Shown here: piece after piece, positions 35,553 to 43,790 of the stretch
How the letters are laid out: the number at the start of each line of letters is the position of its first letter
How positions within the stretch are numbered: position 1 is the stretch's first letter
Program-made: the position numbers and the translations under genes
Assembly (NCBI RefSeq): GCF_017826695.1
Contig: NZ_JAFFZW010000009.1
Span: 1-64,000 of the forward strand
From: Pseudomonas alliivorans
Lineage (GTDB): Bacteria; Pseudomonadota; Gammaproteobacteria; Pseudomonadales; Pseudomonadaceae
Length of the DNA: 64,000 nt
Direction: 5' to 3'
Notes under the pieces: generated by a model
What the model was told of the DNA's origin: nothing
Databases searched by the model: none
What the model saw: only the letters and a program-made list of their open reading frames with translations

Positions 35553-36830
35553 TCAGCGCTCCAGAATCGCCGTCACGCCCTGCCCGCCCGCTGCGCAGAT
35601 GGAAATAAGACCGCGCCCGCTGCCTGCGGCGTCCAGCAGTTTGGCCAGATTGGCGACGATCCGTCCGCCGGTCGCGGCGAAGGGGTGACCGGCAGCCAGC
35701 GAGCTGCCTTTGACGTTCATCCTGCTGCGGTCGATGGCTCCCAGCGGCGCATCCAGCCCCAGGCGCGTCTTGCAGTAATCGGCGTCTTCCCAGGCGTTGA
35801 GCGTGCACAACACCTGAGCCGCAAAGGCTTCGTGGATTTCGTAGTAATCGAAGTCCTGAAGCGTCAGACCATTACGGGCCAGCAGACGCGGCACGGCATA
35901 AACAGGCGCCATCAGCAGGCCTTCCTCGCCCCTGACAAAATCCACCGCTGCCGCTTCGCCATCACGCCAGTAAGCCAGCACCGGCAGGTCGCGCTCCCTG
36001 GCCCATTCTTCGCTGGCCAACAACACCACCGAGGCGCCGTCGGTCAGGGGCGTGGAGTTGCCCGCCGTCAAAGTGCCTCTGGCACTGCGTTCAAAGGCTG
36101 ACTTGAGGCTCGCAAGTTTTTCCAGTGTCAGGTCAGGGCGCAGGTTGTTGTCGCGATTGAGCCCCAGATACGGGGTCATCAGGTCATCCTGCCAGCCCTC
36201 GGCATAGGCGGCAGCCATCTTCTGATGGCTTTCCAGCGCCAGTTGATCCTGAGGCGCACGCTCGATACCCCAGTGCTGCGCCATCAATTCGCAATGCTGG
36301 CCCATCGACAGGCCGGTACGCGGCTCGCCATTGCGCGGCAGCTCCGGCTTGAGGTTGTGCGGACGTAACTGCATGAGCGCCTTGAGCTTGTCGCCTGTGC
36401 TCTTGCTGCGATTGACCTGCAACAGAATGTTGCGCAGCTCCTCGTTGACCCCGATCGGCGCATCGGATGTGGTATCCACGCCACCGGCGATGCCGCACTC
36501 GATCTGCCCGAGCGCGATCTTGTTGGCCACCAGCAACGCTGCTTCAAGCCCCGTGCCGCAGGCCTGTTGAATATCATAGGCCGGGGTCTGCGCCGACAGC
36601 CGGGAGCCCAATACGCATTCGCGGGTCAGGTTGAAGTCGCGGGAATGCTTGAGCACCGCGCCAGCTACCACTTCGCCCATGCGCAGCCCGTGCAGGTTGA
36701 AGCGTTCGATCAGGCCTTCCAGCGCTGCGGTGAGCATGTCCTGATTGCTGGCCGTGGCGTACGGACCATTGGAGCGGGCGAACGGAATACGATTGCCACC
36801 GACGATGGCGACCCGGCGAGTCTGCGTCAT
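35553..36830 (-). CDS. Acetyl-CoA C-acyltransferase (thiolase), FadI/FadA2-like
   Basis: A 425-residue thiolase. The nucleophilic Cys lies in IQQACGTGLEAAL, the His in SLAAGHPFAATGGR and the second Cys in SICAAGGQGVTA near the C-terminus. It cleaves or condenses 3-ketoacyl-CoA. The ATG at 36830 has AAGGAAG upstream; the longer frame to 36941 would run into the fabG promoter. It is divergent from a large FabG and a MaoC hydratase. The same trio and orientation is known in Mycobacterium tuberculosis (fadA2, fabG4, htdX). The pathway direction is not clear: beta-oxidation or 3-hydroxyacyl-CoA supply are both possible. Confidence 0.9.
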   Translation of the reverse strand: MTQTRRVAIVGGNRIPFARSNGPYATASNQDMLTAALEGLIERFNLHGLRMGEVVAGAVLKHSRDFNLTRECVLGSRLSAQTPAYDIQQACGTGLEAALLVANKIALGQIECGIAGGVDTTSDAPIGVNEELRNILLQVNRSKSTGDKLKALMQLRPHNLKPELPRNGEPRTGLSMGQHCELMAQHWGIERAPQDQLALESHQKMAAAYAEGWQDDLMTPYLGLNRDNNLRPDLTLEKLASLKSAFERSARGTLTAGNSTPLTDGASVVLLASEEWARERDLPVLAYWRDGEAAAVDFVRGEEGLLMAPVYAVPRLLARNGLTLQDFDYYEIHEAFAAQVLCTLNAWEDADYCKTRLGLDAPLGAIDRSRMNVKGSSLAAGHPFAATGGRIVANLAKLLDAAGSGRGLISICAAGGQGVTAILER

Positions 36831-36939
36831 GGAACACTTCCTTTCTTCAAACGGATGGATGAACAGCGTAGATGAGCAAGAACAAACGTCGTTCGGCTGT
36901 GGTCCATTCCTTTGAACCCCGACCCGAGGAGAGTGTTCC

Positions 36940-38295
36940 ATGCCGTCAGATCGCTATATCGATTTCGCCAATTCCGACGTAGGCCGTCGCCTGGTGAAAG
37001 CCGTCGGTCTGCCGACTCCGACACGCCTGGAGCGCTGGCAGGCCGGACGCCTGCGGCCCATCGAAGGCACGCTGCTGATCAGCGCAGGCCCGCTGGCCGA
37101 TCAGGTTCGAGGGTTTGCCCATCGCCTGACCGACTCGCTGTACAGCTTCGGCAGTGACATGCCCGGCGCAACCGCCTGGGTCGCCAACCAGGGTCCCAGG
37201 CTCAAGGCTGTGGTGTTTGATGCCAGTACGCTGTTAAGAACCGATCAGCTCAGGCAGCTGCGCGATTTCTTCCAGCCGCTGCTGCGCTGCCTGGACACCT
37301 GCGCGCATGTGGTGATCCTCACCCGGTCGCCGCAAGCGCTTGAAGATCCGCTGGCGGCCAGCACCCAGCAGGCGATAGAAGGTTTCAGCCGTTCATTGGG
37401 TAAAGAGCTGCGCAACGGTTCGACCGTCAAACTGCTGCAGGTGGATGAAGGCGCCGAAGATCAACTGGAAGGCGCGCTGCGTTTCTTCCTGACCCCCAAG
37501 AGCGCGTTCATCTCCGGCCAGTTTCTGCATCTTACGCATTGCGACTCGCAGGTGCAGGACTGGAGCCGTCCGCTGGCCGGACGCAAGGCACTGGTAACGG
37601 GCGCGGCGCGGGGCATTGGCGCATCGATCGCCGAAACCCTGACCCGTGACGGCGCTCAGGTCATCCTGCTGGACGTGCCCCAGGCCCGCTCCGATCTGGA
37701 AGCGCTGGCCTCACGCCTCGGCGGAAAAGCCCTGGCGCTGGACATCTGTGCCCCGGATGCGGCTGGCCAGTTACTGGAGCACCTGCAAGGTGGCATCGAT
37801 ATTCTGGTGCACAACGCAGGCATCACCCGCGACAAGACGCTGGTCAACATGCCCGAAGATTTCTGGGACTCGGTGCTGGCCGTCAACCTCAACGCGCCCC
37901 AAGTGCTGACACAGGCACTGCTGGATCACGGCGTCCTGAATGACAACGCTCGCGTGGTGCTCATGGCCTCGATCAGCGGCATCGCGGGTAATCGGGGTCA
38001 GACCAACTACACCACGAGCAAGGCCGGTCTGATCGGTTACGCACGCGCCATGGCACCGGGCCTCAAATCCCGTGGCATCAGCATCAACGCGATTGCACCG
38101 GGCTTCATCGAAACCAAAATGACCGCCGAAATGCCTTTCACCCTGCGTGAGGCTGGCCGGCGCATGAGTTCGCTCGGTCAGGGCGGTTCGCCGCAGGATG
38201 TCGCCGAAGCCGTGGCCTGGTTCAGCCAGCCAGGCACCGGCTCGGTCAGCGGTCAGGTACTGCGTGTCTGTGGTCAAAGCGTGATCGGGGCGTAA
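36940..38295 (+). CDS. High-molecular-weight 3-oxoacyl-(ACP/CoA) reductase, FabG4-like
   Basis: A 451-residue protein, nearly twice a normal FabG. Residues 1-205 form an N-terminal domain of flavodoxin/Rossmann-like type without a catalytic SDR motif. Residues 207-451 are a complete SDR: GAARGIGASIAETL for the cofactor, NAGITRDKTL, the catalytic Ser in MASISGIAGN, and YTTSK for Tyr/Lys. M. tuberculosis FabG4 (about 454 residues) has this same plan and prefers CoA substrates with NADH. GAGGAG precedes the ATG. The MaoC gene follows 27 bp later. Confidence 0.9.
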   Translation: MPSDRYIDFANSDVGRRLVKAVGLPTPTRLERWQAGRLRPIEGTLLISAGPLADQVRGFAHRLTDSLYSFGSDMPGATAWVANQGPRLKAVVFDASTLLRTDQLRQLRDFFQPLLRCLDTCAHVVILTRSPQALEDPLAASTQQAIEGFSRSLGKELRNGSTVKLLQVDEGAEDQLEGALRFFLTPKSAFISGQFLHLTHCDSQVQDWSRPLAGRKALVTGAARGIGASIAETLTRDGAQVILLDVPQARSDLEALASRLGGKALALDICAPDAAGQLLEHLQGGIDILVHNAGITRDKTLVNMPEDFWDSVLAVNLNAPQVLTQALLDHGVLNDNARVVLMASISGIAGNRGQTNYTTSKAGLIGYARAMAPGLKSRGISINAIAPGFIETKMTAEMPFTLREAGRRMSSLGQGGSPQDVAEAVAWFSQPGTGSVSGQVLRVCGQSVIGA

Positions 38296-38322
38296 GACCC
38301 CGCATCGAGTTCAAGGAGAAGG

Positions 38323-39183
38323 ATGATGACTGCCCACTGGCTTTATCTGGATGCATTGCAACCGCTGCCGAACCTGTTCTTTCAGGCAGCGCTGCGCCGC
38401 AAGGTCACGGGCACGCAATTGCCCGACCTGGGCTTGCGTAGCTGGGTATCGGTGGATGCCGACAAGCTGGCGGCCTATCGTAAGGTCTGCGCCTTCCAGG
38501 ACAGCAGTCTGTTGCCACCGACCTATCCCCATGTTCTAGCGTTTCCATTGCAAATGCAGTTGATGACCTCCAGGGACTTTCCGTTCCCGCTGATGGGGCT
38601 GGTCCACATCGCCAACCGGATCAGCATCCATCGCCCGCTTGGCGGCATCAGCCAGCTCTACGTCAGCGTGCAGGCCACCGACCTGCGTCCGCATCGCAAA
38701 GGCGTGACCTTCAAGCTGGTGACACATATCGAAGACAGCGTCGGCCTGCTCTGGGAAGAAGACAGCACCATGCTGTGCACAGGGGTCAGACTTGACGGCG
38801 AGATGGACGAATACATCGAGCCGGGCTATCTACCCGTGATCGAGCACACCACCTGGCAGGCCTCGTCCCACATCGGGCGCGACTATGCGCGGGTGTCCGG
38901 CGACTACAACCCGATTCACCTGAGCGCGCCGAGCGCCAAGCTGTTCGGCTTTCCCCGCGCCATCGCCCACGGCATGTGGCTCAAGGCACGCACACTTGCC
39001 GCGCTGGATGATCATTTGCCTGCTTCCAACGTCGACATTGCCGTGCAGTTCCAGAAGCCGGTGCGCCTGCCCAGCGATGTGAAGCTGTTCGCCAGCGCGG
39101 CCGGTTCTCATGGGCAACTGCGCCTCGAAGGTCAGCCGGATCTGGTTCACATGGTCGGGAGTTGGCAGCCTGCTGTAGAGTGA
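38323..39183 (+). CDS. MaoC-family (R)-specific enoyl hydratase/dehydratase, HtdX-like
   Basis: A 286-residue double hot-dog-type protein. The C-terminal hydratase motif is clear: YARVSGDYNPIHLS followed by FPRAIAHGMWLKART, containing the catalytic Asp and His. The N-terminal half lacks this motif and is a degenerate hot-dog domain, as in HtdX-like proteins. It would interconvert (R)-3-hydroxyacyl and trans-2-enoyl thioesters made by the neighbouring reductase. AAGGAG sits six bases before the ATG at 38323; the second ATG is adjacent. Confidence 0.87.
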   Translation: MMTAHWLYLDALQPLPNLFFQAALRRKVTGTQLPDLGLRSWVSVDADKLAAYRKVCAFQDSSLLPPTYPHVLAFPLQMQLMTSRDFPFPLMGLVHIANRISIHRPLGGISQLYVSVQATDLRPHRKGVTFKLVTHIEDSVGLLWEEDSTMLCTGVRLDGEMDEYIEPGYLPVIEHTTWQASSHIGRDYARVSGDYNPIHLSAPSAKLFGFPRAIAHGMWLKARTLAALDDHLPASNVDIAVQFQKPVRLPSDVKLFASAAGSHGQLRLEGQPDLVHMVGSWQPAVE

Positions 39184-39319
39184 TGAGAGCTTCGTGCTGC
39201 TTCGCTTCTCACACACAGCGTTTTCTTCAGCCTGTCCCTTATCCAGGCTGAACAAATCCAAAAGCCTGCTTGCCTGCCAGCCGGTTCAGCCTGAAGCTAT
39301 GCGCCTTCAGGAGAGCATG

Positions 39320-39625
39320 ATGAACCTCGACGAATTGACCCAGCGGTTGCACCGCATCCGCGACCAGAACGACTGGAAACAATTTCACAGCCCCAAGAAT
39401 CTGGCCATGGCCGCCAGTGTTGAAATGTCGGAGCTGGTGGAAATCTTCCAGTGGCTGCGCGAAGACCAGTCCCGCGAGCTGTCCCCTGACCAACTGGCCC
39501 ACGCCGGGCAGGAAGTGGGCGACATCGTCCTCTATCTGTTGCTGTTGTGCAGCGAACTGGGGCTGGACATGGACGAAGTCGTACGCAGCAAGCTGGCTGA
39601 CAGCGAGCGGAGATTCGCCAAGTGA
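39320..39625 (+). CDS. MazG-type nucleotide pyrophosphohydrolase
   Basis: A 101-residue single-domain MazG protein. The metal-binding pattern is EMSELVEIFQWL (ExxE) and EVGDIVLYLLLL (ExxD), with an N-terminal WKQFHSPKNLAMA loop. It resembles the short RS21-C6/dCTPase group and probably hydrolyses a non-canonical NTP to NMP and pyrophosphate. The ATG at 39320 is preferred: AGGAG lies six bases upstream. The ATG three bases before it is too close, and the earlier in-frame region is non-coding. Its end overlaps the cmoM GTG start by four bases (GTGA). Confidence 0.88.
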   Translation: MNLDELTQRLHRIRDQNDWKQFHSPKNLAMAASVEMSELVEIFQWLREDQSRELSPDQLAHAGQEVGDIVLYLLLLCSELGLDMDEVVRSKLADSERRFAK

Positions 39626-40371
39626 GCGACCGCCATTTCGATCAACTGGCTACCCGTTTTGCGGAAAAGATTTACGGTGGCGCCAAAGGCGCGATTCGTC
39701 TGGCGGTGCTGCAGGCGGATCTGGAAGAAGCGTTGCCCGAACGGCCGCTGCGCGTGCTGGACATCGGCGCAGGCCTTGGCCATATGTCATTGTGGCTGGC
39801 CGAGCGCGGTCATGAGGTGACATTGGCCGAACCCGCCGAACCGATGCTCGAGGGCGCTCGCCAGCGCTTTGCCGAGGCCGGACAGACGGCGACCTTCATC
39901 CAGACCCCCTGGCAGGCGCTGCCCGAACGGCTGACCGATACTTACGATCTGGTGATCTGCCACGCCGTCCTGGAATGGCTGGCCGAGCCGCACACCATCC
40001 TGCCGGTGCTGCATCAGCTCACCAAAGCGGATGGCTGGCTGTCCCTGGCGTTTTACAACCGGGATGCGCTGATCTATCGCAACCTGCTCAAGGGCCACTT
40101 CCGCAAGATGCGCACGAATGACATGGCCGGTGAAAAGCAGAGTCTCACGCCACAGCAGCCACTCGACCCTCGGGAACTGGCGACGCAACTTGAAGGACAG
40201 TGGCGAGTCGAAACCCAGAGCGGCGTGCGTGTATTCCACGACTACATGCCGGTCGAGTTTCAGGCCAGGGCCGAACTGACAGGTCTTTTGGAAATGGAGC
40301 TGGCGCACCGACGCCATCCGGCGTTCGCAGGTCTGGGTCGTTACCTGCACTGGATTTGCCGTCCGGTCTGA
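39622..40371 (+). CDS. cmoM: tRNA 5-carboxymethoxyuridine methyltransferase CmoM
   Basis: A 249-residue class I SAM methyltransferase formerly named SmtA. The SAM-binding motif I is VLDIGAGLGHMSLWLA (about residues 45-60), motif II contains EVTLAEPAEPML, and ICHAVLEWL corresponds to motif IV. The terminal RYLHWICRP is a family ending. It would methylate cmo5U34 in tRNAs to mcmo5U. The GTG start at 39622 overlaps the mazG stop by four bases, so the pair is translationally coupled. Cytoplasmic. Confidence 0.9.
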   Translation: MSDRHFDQLATRFAEKIYGGAKGAIRLAVLQADLEEALPERPLRVLDIGAGLGHMSLWLAERGHEVTLAEPAEPMLEGARQRFAEAGQTATFIQTPWQALPERLTDTYDLVICHAVLEWLAEPHTILPVLHQLTKADGWLSLAFYNRDALIYRNLLKGHFRKMRTNDMAGEKQSLTPQQPLDPRELATQLEGQWRVETQSGVRVFHDYMPVEFQARAELTGLLEMELAHRRHPAFAGLGRYLHWICRPV

Positions 40372-40391
40372 CCTTTTTTGCGGAGAACATC

Positions 40392-41015
40392 ATGAAGCAC
40401 CGCCTCGCCTTGATCGTTCTGTTTCTGGCAACCGGCGCCTGCCAGAGCAACAATCCGTACGTCGCCAACTCGATGCCTATTCCGCCTGCCCCACCTCAGG
40501 CGGCGCAGACGCTGGACCTGAGCGCCTATCCTGCTCCGCCACGCGATTACGGACGCTATCAAAGCTGGGCGTGGCTCAACGGCCAGTTACCGCCCGGCAC
40601 CGCCTGGATGGATTCGGCGCAGGTCGCTGAAGCGGTAAGCACCGGTCTGGACCAGCGAGGCCTGCGCCCTGCCCGCAATACGCCTGCAGATCTGTACGTC
40701 AGCGCGGCAACCCGTCAGGAGACACGCCTGCGCCAGGTCCGTGAGGATTACGATCCGTATTACGGCGGCGGTCTGGGTTACGACGGCTATCGGCGCGGCT
40801 ACGGCCCGGGCTATGGCGGTTACGCCAGCGTGCCGGTGGTGCGCACTTATCAGGAACGTGTGATGGTGGTGCAAATCAATCTGTTCGATGCCCGCACTGG
40901 GCAACCGGTCTGGAGCACCAGCGCCGACGCGCGCAGTGGCAATGATCTGTCAGACCGCAGCAAAGCGTTACGTCAGGCCGTGCAACAGGCGCTGACCGAA
41001 TACCCCCCACGGTAA
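40392..41015 (+). CDS. DUF4136-family lipoprotein 1
   Basis: A 207-residue predicted lipoprotein. The signal peptide ends in FLATGAC (Cys17), a slightly atypical lipobox, then a Pro-rich linker. The body has the DUF4136 layout: YGRYQSWAWL, then helices VAEAVSTGLDQRGL and ADLYVS, a Gly/Tyr-rich loop (about 120-150) and a final strand INLFDARTGQPVWSTSAD with a helix ending TEYPPR. GGAGA precedes the ATG. A paralogue follows 19 bp later. Outer-membrane anchoring is likely; function is unknown for the family. Confidence 0.85.
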   Translation: MKHRLALIVLFLATGACQSNNPYVANSMPIPPAPPQAAQTLDLSAYPAPPRDYGRYQSWAWLNGQLPPGTAWMDSAQVAEAVSTGLDQRGLRPARNTPADLYVSAATRQETRLRQVREDYDPYYGGGLGYDGYRRGYGPGYGGYASVPVVRTYQERVMVVQINLFDARTGQPVWSTSADARSGNDLSDRSKALRQAVQQALTEYPPR

Positions 41016-41034
41016 CCCCTTTCGGAGCACTGCC

Positions 41035-41598
41035 ATGTTTCGCCGCCTTGTGTTGTTGTCGTGCCTGCTGCTGATGACTGCGTGTCAGAACAACCAGGTC
41101 AATCGTGATTTCGACGCCCGGCGGGACTTCGGCGGCTATCGCAGTTGGGGCTGGAAAGAGCCCGGTGTGCAGTATCAGCCGGATGACCCGCGCCTCAAGA
41201 GCGACCTGACTGAACAGCGCATACGTCAATCGATCAGCGACCAACTCGACCAGCGCGGGCTGCGCATGGCGCCTGCCGGAGGGCATGCCGACCTGAAGGT
41301 TCAAGCCTGGCTGATCGTCGAGAACCGCCAGCAACTGGTCAGCACCAATTACGGCGCAGGCTTTGGCCCTTGGGGCGGCTACGGCTACTGGGGCGCGCCG
41401 ATGAACACCGAAACCCGCAGCGTGGACTACAAGGTATCGACTTTGCAGATCGACCTGTTCGACGGCAAGGACGGCAAGCTGGTCTGGCGCGGCAGCACTG
41501 AACGCATCGTCGGCGACAACGCAGGCAACCCGAGCGACCGTGAAACCGCCGTCCGCGCGACCGTTGCAAAAATCCTGGAGCAGTATCCACCGCGCTAG
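41035..41598 (+). CDS. DUF4136-family lipoprotein 2
   Basis: A 187-residue lipoprotein with the lipobox LMTAC (Cys17). It is a paralogue of the preceding gene: FGGYRSWGWKEP, the helix IRQSISDQLDQRGLRM, HADLKVQAWL, a Gly/Tyr/Trp-rich loop (FGPWGGYGYWG), IDLFDGKDGKLVWRGST and the ending EQYPPR all align. TTCGGAGC lies upstream of the ATG. The pair probably arose by tandem duplication and may form a hetero-oligomer; function is unknown. Confidence 0.87.
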   Translation: MFRRLVLLSCLLLMTACQNNQVNRDFDARRDFGGYRSWGWKEPGVQYQPDDPRLKSDLTEQRIRQSISDQLDQRGLRMAPAGGHADLKVQAWLIVENRQQLVSTNYGAGFGPWGGYGYWGAPMNTETRSVDYKVSTLQIDLFDGKDGKLVWRGSTERIVGDNAGNPSDRETAVRATVAKILEQYPPR

Positions 41599-41759
41599 CC
41601 GGCTCCATGACGATCGTGCCAACGTTCGTCCGGGGACGCGGAGCGTTTGAAACGATCAGCGATCCCGCCTTGATGTGCATACGCCAGCACACCTCCAGCC
41701 CGTTGACTACACTCCCTGACAACAGGTGAGTGGGCGACGGCGATGCCGAAGGAGTGCTG

Positions 41760-43790
41760 ATGTCTCCCCTGAATCGTTACGCCGCGATGCAGGATCGGCA
41801 ACGTGGTGCAATTGGCCTGATGGCGGCGCTGACGCTGGTGCTGGCGTTGTTGTGCACGCTGATGGTCATCGACAGCGGCAGGCTGTACATGGAAAAACGC
41901 TCCCTGCAACGGATCGCTGACGTTGCGGCGCTGGAAGCTGCCGGGCGCAAGGGCAACTGCGTCATGGGCGCGAGTGCTGCCAATTACGCCACTCAGAGCG
42001 CCATACGCAACGGTTTCACGCCGGGCAGCGATGGCCGCACGCTCGTCGCCACGTGCGGCACGTTGTCGGTGAATCCCCAGAGCCGCAGAGTGTTTACCGC
42101 CGACGCCACGCAGTCACAGGCCATTCAGGTCGTGGTCAGTCATCCTGTGCCGCGCAGCATCGCCGCCGGCATCGCTGCACTGTTTGACAGTGCACCGGAG
42201 TCACCCGACATTCAGCTCAGCGCCACCGCCGTCGCGGCCAGCGCGTCTCCACTGGCCGCACTGACCATTCGCAGTGCCGCCATGACAGTCGATAGCGCCA
42301 AGGCAGCGGTGCTCAACCCGATTGTCGGAGGGCTGCTGGGCGGGACACTGAACCTGGGGGTCGCCAACTGGCAGGGCCTCGTCAATACCGACCTGAACCT
42401 GCTCAACTACCTGAACCGGCTCAAGCTCGACCTGAACCTGACTGCCGTCGGTTACACACAAGTGCTCAACACCACAGTTTCCGTCAGCCAACTGGTTCAG
42501 AGCGCCATCAATGTGCTGGACCCCGGCGGTACGCTGAACGCCACCGCAGCCATCGCCGGTTTGCAGGCCATCAAGACTGCGGCCGGAGCAACCACCGTTC
42601 TGCTGGGCGACTTGCTGGCCGTGCAAGGCAGCGCCGATATCGCAGCGTTGAATACCAACCTGCGGTTGCTGGATCTGGTGCAGGGCCTGGCGCAGCTGGC
42701 CAATGACAAGAACGGCGTTTCAGCTGCCACACAGATCAACATACCGGGCCTGGCTCAGGTCACGACGCGTATTCAGGTCATCGAACCACCGCAACTCTCC
42801 GCCATCGGCGATCCCGGCAGGATCGACCCGCTCAACCCCAGGACCGGTGCCAATCGCATTTACGTGAGAACGGCACAGATGCGTGCACTGGTCTCCATCA
42901 ACCTGCCGGTTCTGGGCACCATGACGTCACTGGCCAATACCGCAGGCTCGGTGGTCGGCAGTCTTACGCCACTTCTCAACAGTGCCTTGAACCTGAATCT
43001 GGCGGGCGTGGTGACCTCGGCGACCTGCGGCCTGGGCCTGACCAGCTGTATGGTCTCGGATATAAAATTCCTGGACAGCGGCACGCCAGCGACCGGCCCC
43101 AAAATAGACCTGAGTCTCTCGCTGGCCAGCGCCGACAGCTACATCACCGGCTATACCTGCACCAGCAATACCATCAAGACCTTGACCGTCCACACCGATG
43201 CCGCACTGGTCACCGCCAAGCTGGGCCAGATAACAAACTCTTCTGCCTTTCCGGCCAGCACCGATCCATCAGCCGTCACGGCGATACCGCTGCCTGTGGT
43301 CGATATTGGAACCATGACCTGTCAAAAGGTATTGGGCCTTCTGGGCAACTGCACCGCCCGCACACCCTTCGGCGGCGGCGGCATCGGCCTCAGCTTCGAT
43401 ACGGTCAGCCAGTCTCCTCTGGGAACGTCTGCCGTGACCACCACGACGTTCAGCTCGCCCAACCTGCCGGAGATCAGCAGCCCGCCCTACTTTCTGACCA
43501 ATGCGACTTCGGTCAAACCCAGCACCGTTCTCGATGGCGTCGTCTCGGGCGTCAAGGTCAATGTCTACAAGCCCGCGACGAGCACCACGCTGGGCAATCC
43601 GATCACCGGTGCAGCCACCCTCCTGAGCAGCCTGACCAGCGCGCTGGATGTCATCGTCGAGAATACCCTCAAGCCCGTGTTGACCTTAGTCGTCGACCCG
43701 CTGTTGGCGGCCCTTGGCGTGACACTGGCACCCGCCGATGTGGGCGCCAATCTGAGCTGCAATTTCGGCCAGGCCTATCTGGTGATCTAA
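41760..43790 (+). CDS. tadG: Tad/Flp pilus-associated protein TadG
   Basis: A 676-residue protein. After a short basic start it has QRGAIGLMAALTLVLALLCTLMVIDSGRLY, the TadE/G-type pseudopilin-like transmembrane helix, followed by the SLQRIADVAALEAAGR stretch typical of the Tad N-terminal domain. The large remainder is exported, rich in Asn/Thr/Ser repeats with few Lys, and lacks a von Willebrand motif that I can identify. GAAGGAG supports the ATG at 41760. It ends in a four-base convergent overlap with pprA. In PAO1 the homologue ends the tad operon; here it stands alone with no tad genes upstream. Confidence 0.82.
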   Translation: MSPLNRYAAMQDRQRGAIGLMAALTLVLALLCTLMVIDSGRLYMEKRSLQRIADVAALEAAGRKGNCVMGASAANYATQSAIRNGFTPGSDGRTLVATCGTLSVNPQSRRVFTADATQSQAIQVVVSHPVPRSIAAGIAALFDSAPESPDIQLSATAVAASASPLAALTIRSAAMTVDSAKAAVLNPIVGGLLGGTLNLGVANWQGLVNTDLNLLNYLNRLKLDLNLTAVGYTQVLNTTVSVSQLVQSAINVLDPGGTLNATAAIAGLQAIKTAAGATTVLLGDLLAVQGSADIAALNTNLRLLDLVQGLAQLANDKNGVSAATQINIPGLAQVTTRIQVIEPPQLSAIGDPGRIDPLNPRTGANRIYVRTAQMRALVSINLPVLGTMTSLANTAGSVVGSLTPLLNSALNLNLAGVVTSATCGLGLTSCMVSDIKFLDSGTPATGPKIDLSLSLASADSYITGYTCTSNTIKTLTVHTDAALVTAKLGQITNSSAFPASTDPSAVTAIPLPVVDIGTMTCQKVLGLLGNCTARTPFGGGGIGLSFDTVSQSPLGTSAVTTTTFSSPNLPEISSPPYFLTNATSVKPSTVLDGVVSGVKVNVYKPATSTTLGNPITGAATLLSSLTSALDVIVENTLKPVLTLVVDPLLAALGVTLAPADVGANLSCNFGQAYLVI

